37,349 bases of DNA from Onstottus_B arcticum (GTDB lineage Bacteria > Acidobacteriota > Blastocatellia > UBA7656): NCBI GenBank assembly GCA_038040485.1, contig JBBPIE010000045.1, positions 1-37,349 of the forward strand, read 5' to 3'. Position 1 is the stretch's first letter. Each line of letters begins with the position of its first letter. Under the pieces are notes generated by a model. It had not been told where the DNA came from, ran no database searches, and worked only from the letters and a program-made list of their open reading frames with translations. Below are positions 27,892 through 36,085 of this stretch, one piece after another. Made by a program: the position numbers and the translations under genes.

Positions 27892-28130
27892 TAACCGCGT
27901 AGCGGTAACCTATCGATAGCTAACGGGAAAGGAATTCGCGCTGGGCCGCGTAGCGGTAGCCTATCGATAAACGGCCAGGCGGGCGCGGACCGGGCCGCTT
28001 TAGCGGTTACCTGTTCACATCGGCTGGTGTGTGAACGCGCAAACAGGTAACCGCTCCGCGGCCCGGATGCTGTATGATCCTGGCCAGTTTATCGAGAGGT
28101 CACCGCTACGCGGCTACGCGGCTACGAGGC
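27892..28130. repeat. Nested palindromic element, copy B with extra half-unit
   Basis: The full element spans about 27945-28113 and matches copy A nearly base for base in the middle (GGCGCGGACCGG, CCGCTTTAGCGGTTACCTGT, GGCTGGTGTGTGAACGCGCA). An extra left-end unit (TAACCGCGTAGCGGTAACC + TATCGATAG) lies just before it at 27892-27919, and the right end carries a short GCTACG stutter. It sits between the truncated serine hydrolase and the sulfatase. Confidence 0.85.
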
Positions 28131-28215
28131 TACGAGGCCGGATCGGATCGGCAAGCGTCCAACAAGGACGCGCGAATCAATGATCATGCGATGACCGAGA
28201 CGAGGATCTAAAGAA

Positions 28216-29655
28216 GTGAACGCAAGAGTCAATTACTTCGAATATCCGCTGCTGCTGTGCGTAGCAACAATTCTGGTGACTGTTCCGTTGTCGTTTGGCC
28301 AAACGCGGCAGTCCCCTTCATCAACTCAACCCAAGTTAAATGTGTTGTTCATCGCTGCAGACGATCTGAACAACGATCTCGGTTGTTATGGTCATCCCCG
28401 AATGAAGACGCCGCACATCGATCGGTTGGCGGCGCGCGGCGTGCGGTTCGATCGAGCTTATTGCCAGTTCCCATTGTGCAGCCCCAGCCGGTCCTCGCTG
28501 ATGACCGGCCTGCGTCCCGATGCGACCAAAGTGTATGACCTGCAGAAGCACTTTCGCGAAGCGCTGCCCGATATGGTCACGCTGCCTCAGCTTTTTCAGC
28601 GCAATGGTTACTTCGCCGCGCGGGTCGGCAAGATCTACCACTACGGGAATCCGGGCGGGATTGGGACGAATGGGCTTGATGATGAACCTTCGTGGAATGT
28701 GCGGATCAACCCGAAGGGCGTGGACAAGGACGAAGAGAAAGTGCTCACCAATCACACGCCCGACCGTGGGCTGGGCAGTTCGCTGTCGCTCTACGCCTCA
28801 CCCGCGCCCGATGAAGAACACACCGACGGCAAAGTTGCTTCGGAAACGATTCGACTTCTCGAGCAGAATCGAGATCGTCCGTTCTTCATAGCCGCGGGTT
28901 TCTATCGTCCGCATTGCCCGTACATTGCGCCCAGGAAGTACTTCGATCTTTATCCGCTCGACAAAATCGCCGCTCCGTCTTTTTCAGCGGAGGAATGGAA
29001 AACCGTTCCGCCGGCGGCGCTCTGGCTCACTCGCCCGCATTTCGGCACGAGCCCACAGGCGCAGCGCGAAGCGATCCAGGCTTACTACGCGTCCATCAGC
29101 TTTCTCGATGCAAACGTGGGACGTCTGCTGGATTCGCTCGAGAGGCTGGGACTCGCGGACAATACGATCATCGTTTTTTGGAGCGACCACGGTTATCTGC
29201 TGGGTGAGCATGGTCAGTGGATGAAGATGACATTGTTCGAAGGTTCAGCGCGCAACCCGCTGATTATTGCCGGGCCGGGTGTTGCAAAAGGAAAAGCCAG
29301 CGGCCGTACTGTTGAACTCCTCGACCTCTATCCAACGCTGGCCGAGTTATGCAGTCTGACTGATACCCCGAAGAACCTCGCCGGTCGCAGCCTGCGGCCC
29401 TTGCTAAAGGATCCCCAGAGCAAATGGGACAAACCGGCTCTTACTCAGGTTCGGCGCGGAGAGGGCGGGAACTTTTTCATGGGCTATAGCGTGCGGACCG
29501 AGCGATACCGTTACACTGAATGGGACGAAGGCCGGAAGGGTACTGAACTTTACGATTACGATCGCGACCCACAGGAGCTTAACAACCTATCCGGCAATCC
29601 AAAACATGCGAAGACATTAGAGATGATGAAGCGGCTGTTGCAAAAATCTAAGTGA
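28216..29655 (+). CDS. Exported sulfatase, iduronate-2-sulfatase-like
   Basis: This 479-residue protein has a GTG start with GAGGAT upstream and a signal peptide (LLLCVATILVTVPLSFGQ). The type I sulfatase signature is clear: Cys88 in LCSPSRSSLMTG is the residue matured to formylglycine. Metal ligands are Asp49-Asp50 (FIAADDLN) and the SDHGYLLGEHGQW motif, and the order matches iduronate-2-sulfatase-like enzymes (family S1_7). It would remove sulfate from sulfated polysaccharides in the periplasm. The nearby FGE-fold gene faces it but lacks the catalytic cysteines, so maturation probably needs an enzyme encoded elsewhere. Confidence 0.92.
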   Translation: MNARVNYFEYPLLLCVATILVTVPLSFGQTRQSPSSTQPKLNVLFIAADDLNNDLGCYGHPRMKTPHIDRLAARGVRFDRAYCQFPLCSPSRSSLMTGLRPDATKVYDLQKHFREALPDMVTLPQLFQRNGYFAARVGKIYHYGNPGGIGTNGLDDEPSWNVRINPKGVDKDEEKVLTNHTPDRGLGSSLSLYASPAPDEEHTDGKVASETIRLLEQNRDRPFFIAAGFYRPHCPYIAPRKYFDLYPLDKIAAPSFSAEEWKTVPPAALWLTRPHFGTSPQAQREAIQAYYASISFLDANVGRLLDSLERLGLADNTIIVFWSDHGYLLGEHGQWMKMTLFEGSARNPLIIAGPGVAKGKASGRTVELLDLYPTLAELCSLTDTPKNLAGRSLRPLLKDPQSKWDKPALTQVRRGEGGNFFMGYSVRTERYRYTEWDEGRKGTELYDYDRDPQELNNLSGNPKHAKTLEMMKRLLQKSK

Positions 29656-29737
29656 CGGTCGTCAATAACATTAGCCTCCGGGATTGGGGTCAGGCCTGCA
29701 ACTTGCGATTCATTGCTCAACGTTGAAAGTTGGTGAT

Positions 29738-29910
29738 GTAACCGCGTAGCGGTGACCTCTCGATAGGTGGGCCAGGCGGGCGCGGACCCGGCCGCTTTAG
29801 CGGCTACCTCATAACGTTGACTGGTCCTGTGGAACCAAACAGGTAACCGCTACGCGGCCCGGACGTCGCAATTCTGGCAGTCTATCGAGAGGTCACCGCT
29901 ACGCGGTTAC
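29738..29910. repeat. Nested palindromic element, copy C with perfect terminal inverted repeats
   Basis: The outer 29 bases at each end (29738-29766 and 29882-29910) are exact reverse complements of one another, starting GTAACCGCGTAGCGGTGACC. The inner CCGCTTTAGCGG and CCGCTACGCGG palindromes are present as in copies A and B, but the centre differs (CATAACGTTGACTGG). It lies between the convergent sulfatase and FGE-fold genes. Confidence 0.85.
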
Positions 29911-29943
29911 CGTGCCTCCAGTTAGGCAATAAGGGTAAAACTA

Positions 29944-30723
29944 TTACCGCTTAGTCCTAACAAGTCGGAACCCCGAGTCCTTGCCGTGAAAGGTCATCGT
30001 AAATCCGCGGCGGCTCGCCGACCGCACGTTCTCAGCCGGGCTGTTCCAAGAGCCGCCACGATACTGCCGGTACGAGTACTCGCTTGAAATTGGCCCCGTC
30101 GGATCCACGCGTGGACTCTCCCTGTAGTAGAACTCCAAATACCAATCACCGCACCACTCACTTACATTGCCGTGCATATCATGCAACCCCCAGGCGTTCG
30201 CTTTTTTCTGTCCTACGGGATGCGACTTGCCGCCGGAGTTCTTGTCATACCAAGCCATCTCATCCAATCCTCCCGCAAAATCTCCGGTGCTTCCCGCTCG
30301 GCACGCGTACTCCCACTCCGCTTCCGTCGGCAACCTATAGATGTACCCATCATCCTTCTTTGCATTCAGTTTTATGAGGAAGTCTTGGATCTCATTCCAA
30401 CTGACCATTTCAACAGGCATATCCGCGCCTTTGAAATGACTTGGATTGTTGCCCATCACGGCTTGCCATTGCTCCTGAGTCACCTCGTACTTGCCTATCT
30501 CGAACGGCTTCGTGATTCTTACCTTATGCACAGGCTTTTCCCCATCCAAGCCGTTCTCTGAACCCATCACAACTTCGCCTGGAGGAATCTGAACGAACGT
30601 GCCTACATCAGTCTTGTTTTCCTTGAACTGAATTGTCTCCGAGTTGCTGGCTCTTACGAATGAGCTCACCATGGGAAACAAGAGCAAAAATGATAGGAAC
30701 ATGCGGTTCTTCAACTCAAACAT
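29944..30723 (-). CDS. Exported FGE-fold (SUMF1/EgtB-like) protein without catalytic cysteines
   Basis: This 259-residue protein starts at ATG 30723, preceded by GGAGGT; the longer frame to 30780 is not needed. A signal peptide (FLSFLLLFPMVSSFVRAS) is followed by the complete formylglycine-generating-enzyme fold: VQIPPGEVVMGS, IGKYEVTQEQWQAVMGNNPS, RLPTEAEWEYACRAGS, GLHDMHGNVSEWCGDWY, YRGGSWNSPAENVRSASRRG and the final SGFRLVR. In true FGE the copper-binding cysteines lie in the segment where this protein reads VRSASRRG, so it should not be an active FGE. Similar lipoprotein-like or regulatory FGE-fold proteins are common; its role is unknown. It converges with the sulfatase. Confidence 0.88.
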   Translation of the reverse strand: MFELKNRMFLSFLLLFPMVSSFVRASNSETIQFKENKTDVGTFVQIPPGEVVMGSENGLDGEKPVHKVRITKPFEIGKYEVTQEQWQAVMGNNPSHFKGADMPVEMVSWNEIQDFLIKLNAKKDDGYIYRLPTEAEWEYACRAGSTGDFAGGLDEMAWYDKNSGGKSHPVGQKKANAWGLHDMHGNVSEWCGDWYLEFYYRESPRVDPTGPISSEYSYRQYRGGSWNSPAENVRSASRRGFTMTFHGKDSGFRLVRTKR

Positions 30724-30802
30724 AGCGATCACCTCCGGCAATGGTCGCCGAAAGATACAACAGCCGTAAGCGAAATGCACGGAGATGGGATCATTACTTT
30801 CA

Positions 30803-30900
30803 ACGGCGGCGTGCTAGCGAGGTTTGGCGCTTTGCCTGAAGTTGAGCTACTGGTCGAAGACGGTTCTACGCCTCTGAAAGCGATCAAGATAGCTAGCTTC
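30803..30900 (+). pseudogene. Fragment of an amidohydrolase gene
   Basis: From GAAGTTGAGCT (30838) to GCTAGCTTC (30900) there are about 6 mismatches in 63 bases with the amidohydrolase gene at 2299-2361. Weaker similarity extends back to AACGGCGGC at 30803. Translated it reads VELLVEDGSTPLKAIKIASF against VELLVEAGFTPLEAIKIASF. The similarity ends sharply at 30900. It is a relic of a second amidohydrolase copy, or of an internal duplication, wedged between two minus-strand genes. Confidence 0.8.
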
Positions 30901-32013
30901 AGGTGTCGCTATTATGGGTGTGGGAGGCGCGGTCCATTCAGGGTCGGCAAATTGCCATCTCCCTGAATAATTCTCGCCACCTCTAACTTTCCCTACTGGC
31001 GCAGACACTCTAACGCCGAGAGCCTTTGAGAGATGATAGAGCAACTCCGCGCCTTCGCTTTTAGCACCGACGTCACAGCCAACTAAGTTTATTTTTGCTC
31101 CCGGCAAAAAGCGATCTTTCAACGGTTCAAGCACATTGCGCCATTCTTCCTTTGCTAAATTATCCGGTGTGAGATATGTCAAATTCTTAAACTCGTCGCT
31201 CTGCCCATTCCCAACCGTGAATAATCCAGGGTACCCATAACCGTAGAGGTTCAATTCTTGGATAAGCTGCCCTTCATCTAATTGACCCAGAATCCCATTG
31301 ACCATTTCCTCTGCATCAGAGTAAACAAACGCCTTAGTGCCACGCTTGCTTAACGTGTTCAGCCATATTTTTGTATATGGGTTATCTTCAGCACGCGGGC
31401 GTTCTACACCCCGCAGCGTTACTCCCTTGACCGCATCTGTTCCGATATCGTTCGAAGTTCTAAACTGGCTCTTATTCGTCACGTCATTATTATTTCTAAG
31501 TTTGATCCTAATCCTGTCTTGGTTTCTAGGCTTACTCTTACTCCGGTCATCACTATTTCGGGCGAGTTCACTTATGCTGCTATCCACGTTATTACGCCTA
31601 TGGTCATACATACCATCTTCGCTGTTATCCTCATAGGAACTCCCATTGCCGTCATAACTCCACAATTCAACACTCTGCTCTCGATTTCTTTGCTCTCTAT
31701 CTAATTTGTCGAAAACGAATGGAACAAGCAAAAGCAAGATTCCGCCGACAAAGCCTAATCTGCGCATAATGCCGAAGCTCTTAATTCTAGCTGGTTCCCC
31801 CTTTAAACTGACCCATATTATTGGAGATTCCCGAAGATACAACTCTACAAAGAACCACACTGCAAGGGCAGCTAATGCGAGTGGAAGACTCGTTTTCGGA
31901 CTAATCAGCGTCCTGGCATTATTCGTTGCACTGAAGACTCCGCCCAAAAGACAATAACCGAGAAAAACATAGTAGCAGCCGGTTAGTATGCGTTGATGCT
32001 TTGGCTTTTTCAT
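30847..32013 (-). CDS. Membrane protein with DUF4347-like C-terminal domain
   Basis: This 388-residue protein starts at ATG 32013, preceded by AGAGGTGG; a frame extension to 32175 is unlikely. Hydrophobic helices lie at about 10-28, 43-60 and 86-102. A long polar linker follows, rich in Asn, Asp and Arg (about 105-225). The C-terminal domain has LNLYGYGYPGLFTVGNG, INLVGCDVGAKSEGAELLYH and GVRVSAPVGKVRG, resembling DUF4347, a caspase-like-fold domain found in large surface proteins. No catalytic His-Cys pair is certain. The last 17 codons are antisense to the amidohydrolase fragment, so the original C-terminus was replaced. The base composition is AT-richer than the left half of the window. 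Confidence 0.65.
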   Translation of the reverse strand: MKKPKHQRILTGCYYVFLGYCLLGGVFSATNNARTLISPKTSLPLALAALAVWFFVELYLRESPIIWVSLKGEPARIKSFGIMRRLGFVGGILLLLVPFVFDKLDREQRNREQSVELWSYDGNGSSYEDNSEDGMYDHRRNNVDSSISELARNSDDRSKSKPRNQDRIRIKLRNNNDVTNKSQFRTSNDIGTDAVKGVTLRGVERPRAEDNPYTKIWLNTLSKRGTKAFVYSDAEEMVNGILGQLDEGQLIQELNLYGYGYPGLFTVGNGQSDEFKNLTYLTPDNLAKEEWRNVLEPLKDRFLPGAKINLVGCDVGAKSEGAELLYHLSKALGVRVSAPVGKVRGGENYSGRWQFADPEWTAPPTPIIATPEASYLDRFQRRRTVFDQ

Positions 32014-32371
32014 AACCACCTCTGCCAGATGTTTAGCCGAATTGTAACACAAATCTGTCAGATTACCTTTCGGATACTCTATGACAAAGCGAAAGGACGC
32101 AGTGGGAGCGGCCGACCTCTCATTGTTCCATAGTGCGCGGCCCGGCCAGTTGATGGGTAGCGTGAAGTGGGACACTGACCAGAATCAAGCATTGGCTCCT
32201 AAGGAACACGAGCCATGCCCGCTACGTCGCGAATTAGACGACCTAAGCTGGGTCGGCCATGTCAAACTTGCCGACACGCGAAGGATCTTAGCAGCACAAT
32301 TAAGCACAATCTTAACCCTGTGTTAGACTCCTACATCCTGTGGACGATAATCTCACGCTTAGACGCCGATA
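32014..32371. other. Divergent intergenic region before the methylase module
   Basis: A 358-base region lies between the minus-strand DUF4347-like gene and the plus-strand adenine methylase. No convincing gene is seen. TTAAGCACAATCTTAACC lies before the methylase, but no clear promoter pair can be assigned. Short open frames extending upstream of both neighbours look non-coding. Confidence 0.4.
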
Positions 32372-33262
32372 ATGAGCCCAAAGAAAGATCACGACCAACC
32401 TAATAGATTGATTCGGTCGCCCCTGCGATATCCAGGGGGTAAGCTTCGGTTGTTCATGCCAATCGCCGAAGCGCTCCAGCTGAATCAGCTAACACCAAAG
32501 CTCTTTTGCGAGCCCTTTGCCGGCGGGTTAAGTGTCAGCTTGAGACTTCTGAACAAGAACTTAGTTGAGAATATTGCAGTCGGCGAAAGAGATCCTCTCG
32601 TCGCTTCATTTTGGAAGACCGTTTTCAACGATACTGATTGGCTCACCAAACAAATCAGTGCACTAGACGTGTCTCTTGAAACATGGAAGTCTTACCGCGC
32701 TGGTCGATTCAAGACCAATCGAGAGCGCGCATTAGCTTGCATCTTCTTAAACAGAACCAGCTTTTCCGGAATCCTCGCAGAAGGCGCCGGACCGATTGGT
32801 GGTCTCGCCCAAACTTCAGACTACAAGATTGATTGCAGATTCAATAAAGACGACCTGATATTGAGAATTCGCCAAGCCAGCATGCTAAAAGAACGCGTGC
32901 GATTTGTGAACCATGGAGATTGGAAGAGCACTGTTCAGAAGGTGAAAAACCTGGGGTACAAACGTCGCGACGTTTTCTTCTATTTTGATCCGCCCTTCTA
33001 CGCTAAAGCTGATCGGTTATATCGTTACTATTTCGAACACAAAGATCACGCGGAACTCTGTGGTTTCCTCGAGAAGCTTAAGCAGCCGTGGTTATTAAGT
33101 TACGACAAGGCTGAACAAATTGAAGAGATGTATTCCTCTAACGGAAACGGCACAAATCATGTTGAGCACCTGTACTCGATTGCCTCTTCTGGCACTCGAC
33201 AAAAGACAAAGGAATTGTTCATAACGAACCTTCCACGGCTTCCGGCAAGTCGCTCAGGTTAA
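32372..33262 (+). CDS. Adenine-specific DNA methyltransferase (D12/Dam family)
   Basis: This 296-residue protein, of typical family length, has all landmarks. SPLRYPGGK (residues 16-24) and FCEPFAGGLSVSLRLL (45-60, motif I, AdoMet binding) come first, and the catalytic DPPF at 206-209 in FFYFDPPFYAKADRLYRYY follows. It transfers a methyl group from AdoMet to N6 of adenine. As first gene of a three-gene plus-strand cluster with a ParB-fold and a putative nuclease gene, it probably marks host DNA in a restriction-like or defence module. The start has only a weak ribosome binding site. Confidence 0.92.
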   Translation: MSPKKDHDQPNRLIRSPLRYPGGKLRLFMPIAEALQLNQLTPKLFCEPFAGGLSVSLRLLNKNLVENIAVGERDPLVASFWKTVFNDTDWLTKQISALDVSLETWKSYRAGRFKTNRERALACIFLNRTSFSGILAEGAGPIGGLAQTSDYKIDCRFNKDDLILRIRQASMLKERVRFVNHGDWKSTVQKVKNLGYKRRDVFFYFDPPFYAKADRLYRYYFEHKDHAELCGFLEKLKQPWLLSYDKAEQIEEMYSSNGNGTNHVEHLYSIASSGTRQKTKELFITNLPRLPASRSG

Positions 33263-33354
33263 TGAGTGTACAGCCCACATACTTGTCCTTCACGATAACT
33301 TAAGGACGGAGTATCCTCTGACCTGCTAACTTCTATGGAAATCGAGGAAATCCA

Positions 33355-34488
33355 ATGGCTACCGAATCAAGACAACCCGCACGGAAGGACCACCAGATCG
33401 TTCCGATAAAAGTCGAGCAATTACTATTCGACTACGACAATCCGCGACTCGCTTCAGGTCGAGATGTTACTACGCAGGACGACATCGTGAAACTTCTGTG
33501 GACGGAGATGGCGGTTGATGAAGTTGCATTGTCGATTGCCGCCAACGGGTTCTTTCCAGAGGAGAACCTATTTGCGATTCCTCGGAATCCGAACGAGAAG
33601 GATGAGAAGAAGAAGAAATACATTGTCGTCGAAGGTAATCGACGGCTCGCGGCAGTTCGCCTGTTGTGCGAGGATGCCCTTCGTCAGACCATCAGGGCTA
33701 CGGATCTTCCAAGAATCAGCCCGAGTGAAAAGAAAGCGCTCGACGAGTTGCCGGTTTCAGTCTACGAGACGCGTAAGGAGTTGTGGGAGTACTTTGGGTT
33801 TCGGCATATTAATGGGCCAAAGCCCTGGGACTCATTCAGCAAGGCCAAATACATCGCGTACGTAAAGCAAAACTACAAAGTCTCCCTAGATACGATTGCT
33901 GAGAGAATTGGCGATAAACATGCAACTGTAAAGAAGCTCTACCGCGGATATGTGATTCTTCTTCAAGCTGAAGCTCAAGCGCGTTTCAATCGTGAAGACC
34001 GAATCCGAAATAAGTTTTATTTTTCTCACTTGTACACTGCCGCTGATCAAAAGGGCTATCAAGATTTCCTCGGAATAACGCCGGAGAACTCACTAAAAGC
34101 AAATCCGGTTCCTCGAAATAAACTGAAAGAACTCCGGGAACTTATGGTTTGGATATACGGCAGCAAAGAAGAAAATAAGTCACCGGTGGTTTCAACTCAG
34201 CATCCTGATCTTACGAATCTCAGAGTCGTCCTAACTAATAAGACGGCGTTAGCGGCTCTCAGAGCAGGTTATCCGCTAGACCGCGCAGTTGAGATCGCTC
34301 GAGGCGACAAACTCCGATTCCGTGAGGCCATAACAAAGGCAAAGGAAAATCTTATTGAAGCAAACGGCTCGATCTCGCTGGGGTACTCGGGTGAACCTGA
34401 TCTTTTTGAGTTAGGAAAAGAAATCTTGATTTTGAGCCAAAAGATTCTGGAATCAATGGAATCTATGTCCAAGCGGGTAAAGAGATAG
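33355..34488 (+). CDS. ParB/Srx-fold domain protein of a putative defence module
   Basis: This 377-residue protein is preceded by GAGGAAA. The N-terminal ParB/sulfiredoxin-like domain (about 15-130) has VEQLLFDYDNPRL and the nucleotide-binding motif YIVVEGNRRLAAVRLL (89-104, EGNRR in place of the ParB GERR). A helical middle with an HTH-like segment (SLDTIAERIGDKHATVKKLY) and a long polar C-terminal part follow. Such 'ParB-like' proteins occur beside methylases and nucleases in mobile defence loci and may bind NTP and DNA; it is not a chromosome-segregation ParB, as no ParA is near. Its stop is two bases from the next ATG. Confidence 0.82.
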   Translation: MATESRQPARKDHQIVPIKVEQLLFDYDNPRLASGRDVTTQDDIVKLLWTEMAVDEVALSIAANGFFPEENLFAIPRNPNEKDEKKKKYIVVEGNRRLAAVRLLCEDALRQTIRATDLPRISPSEKKALDELPVSVYETRKELWEYFGFRHINGPKPWDSFSKAKYIAYVKQNYKVSLDTIAERIGDKHATVKKLYRGYVILLQAEAQARFNREDRIRNKFYFSHLYTAADQKGYQDFLGITPENSLKANPVPRNKLKELRELMVWIYGSKEENKSPVVSTQHPDLTNLRVVLTNKTALAALRAGYPLDRAVEIARGDKLRFREAITKAKENLIEANGSISLGYSGEPDLFELGKEILILSQKILESMESMSKRVKR

Positions 34489-34490
34489 AG

Positions 34491-35411
34491 ATGCCTCAAC
34501 TAGCACTTCCATCAGAGCCAACAAATGAATTGATGCTCGCCGATTGGCTAGAGATCCTAGCCCTAATCTCGCCTGATGAGAATTCCAGCAAGGGAGACTT
34601 GGAGAGCGCCCTTCGAACCGCATCGGTCTTAGAAGGAAGGGGCGACGCTGCCGTTGAGGAAAAATGTCTGCAAGTGTTTCTTGAACTGGAGCAACGAGCT
34701 GTCTCGGCAGATAGTGCTTACGCATTCACCATCGAGGGAGCAACCCTCAATGTAAAACCTAACAGGAACCAGTTTGCAGGTTACGTCTTTTGTTTGTTGC
34801 TGTCCTACTTTCGCTGGAAGTCGCAACGCCATAAGGAGGTCGGTATCAATCCTTGGTTACTCTTCGAGGATCTTTGTTCGATCGCAGCCAAGAATTACGT
34901 CTCCGGCAGTGTTATAAAGTTTGGCACATCGCGTGGCCAGAGTTCTAAGGCGGTGAAGTCGTTTCGTCTAATTGTAAATCAGTTGAGCCTTGATCTCGGT
35001 GAAGGTGGCGGATTTAGGGAGCAGACAATTAAGGGAGCAAAGGACGACAAAGTAGATCTAGTAGCATGGCGGGACTTTAAGGATAAGTGGCCAAGCAAGT
35101 TAGTTATGTTTGGCCAATGCGCCGCAGGCGCTGGTTGGCTCGGTAAAGATCGCGAATTGGCTCCTCAAGAGTTCTGGGATCAATGGATGAGTGAAGGAAA
35201 GGTTAGCCCGCATCTGCGCTCTTTTTATATGCCTCATAGAATCCAGAGAGATGTGTGGAGTAGACGGGCGCGAAGAACCGGGTTGCTGTTTGATCGTTGC
35301 AGAATCGCGTACTGGTCGTTCCAAGACAATGACGCAGTACTGTCCGATGCGCGCTATCTAGAGTGGTGTGAATTCGTGCTAAACAAGTACCGCACTGACC
35401 GGGCCAACTGA
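34491..35411 (+). CDS. Putative PD-(D/E)XK-like nuclease of the methylase/ParB module
   Basis: This 306-residue protein is translationally coupled to the ParB-fold gene (two-base gap). The N-terminal ~170 residues are helical. A possible nuclease core follows: KDDKVDLVAWRDF (Asp189) then LVMFGQCAAGAGW (Gln209). This matches the order Asp-x(n)-Gln-x-Lys seen in Mrr-like PD-(D/E)XK enzymes, but the expected lysine is Ala211. The C-terminal ~90 residues (SFYMPHRIQRDVWSRRARRT) are basic. Position after a methylase makes a restriction or abortive effector role plausible. The nuclease call rests on motif spacing and context, so it is tentative. Confidence 0.65.
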   Translation: MPQLALPSEPTNELMLADWLEILALISPDENSSKGDLESALRTASVLEGRGDAAVEEKCLQVFLELEQRAVSADSAYAFTIEGATLNVKPNRNQFAGYVFCLLLSYFRWKSQRHKEVGINPWLLFEDLCSIAAKNYVSGSVIKFGTSRGQSSKAVKSFRLIVNQLSLDLGEGGGFREQTIKGAKDDKVDLVAWRDFKDKWPSKLVMFGQCAAGAGWLGKDRELAPQEFWDQWMSEGKVSPHLRSFYMPHRIQRDVWSRRARRTGLLFDRCRIAYWSFQDNDAVLSDARYLEWCEFVLNKYRTDRAN

Positions 35412-35563
35412 CCTACAAGCGTTCTTCTATCCACAATGACTGGTCTTAAGCTACAAACGGAGTGGTTGACATTCCTGAGGTTCGCCCAATCGTAGCGAAA
35501 GCACCACCCGGCACGGCGTCTTGAACTCGGATCGGATTTGTCAGCGGCCTCCGTTGCGATGGA

Positions 35564-35846
35564 ATGCCGACGGTGCCGACGATTCTGAGCGTGGATACTG
35601 CTACCTCTCTATTTCTACTCATACGAATATCGACCAGCCGCGACACGTGCACGCCGACCGAGAGAATTGCAGCGCGAAGTTCTGGCTCGACCCGGACGAA
35701 CGCCCGTAACAAATCACGATTATCGCCCGAGAGAATTGCGCAGCATCCAGCGTATGCCTGGGAACATGGAGCGTGACTTGGTGTCGTGCGGATGGCAAAA
35801 TGTCAACGGAAAGAGGGGTGCGAACGATTCACAACGATTCCAATGA
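35564..35846 (+). pseudogene. Broken DUF4160 gene, copy 1 (two frameshifts)
   Basis: Reading three frames in succession restores one DUF4160-like protein. MPTVPTILS lies in the frame of 35564; YLSISTHTNIDQPRHVHADR and ENCSAKFWLDP lie in the frame of 35521-35709; RNHDYRPRELRSIQRMPGNM ends at TGA 35844-35846. The 'P.HVH..R....AKFWL' core and the C-terminal 'RELR.IQ' helix are family marks. Shifts near 35590 and 35700 make it inactive unless they are sequence errors. Its stop overlaps the ATG of copy 2 (ATGA), as in an original operon. Confidence 0.7.
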
Positions 35847-36085
35847 TTCTCGGCTGGCGGTTCTTCTTTTACGCCAATGAACGGAACGAACCGATACACA
35901 TCCATTGACGAACGGGAGACGCCGAAGCCAAGTACTGGCTCGAAGTCGCGGGCTTCCAGGTTATCGAAGCCCACCCCTACAACATGAGTCCGGCGGATAA
36001 GCGAATCGTGCGTAGGATCATCTTTGAGCATTTCGACTACATCGTGCCGGAGTGGAATAAGTTCGAGGAGAAGAAACATGGATAA
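35843..36085 (+). pseudogene. Broken DUF4160 gene, copy 2 (in-frame TGA)
   Basis: ATG at 35843 overlaps the stop of copy 1. The product reads MILGWRFFFYANERNEPIHI-H, then an in-frame TGA, then RTGDAEAKYWLEVAGFQVIE and EHFDYIVPEWNKFEEKK to TAA 36083-36085. Except for the stop, the whole DUF4160 domain is intact (family 'PIHIHV..GDAEAKYWL'). The stop replaces one residue after the histidine pair. Its last codons overlap the DUF2442 start, the usual partner in two-gene DUF4160/DUF2442 operons. Confidence 0.75.

Noticed and set aside
33355..34488. Chromosome or plasmid partition ParB
   Set aside because: No ParA neighbour or parS-like site, the GERR motif is changed to EGNRR, and the context is a methylase module.
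35446..35712. Minus-strand frame of 88 codons
   Set aside because: It is the complement of the broken DUF4160 copy 1, whose plus-strand reading gives a recognisable family core.
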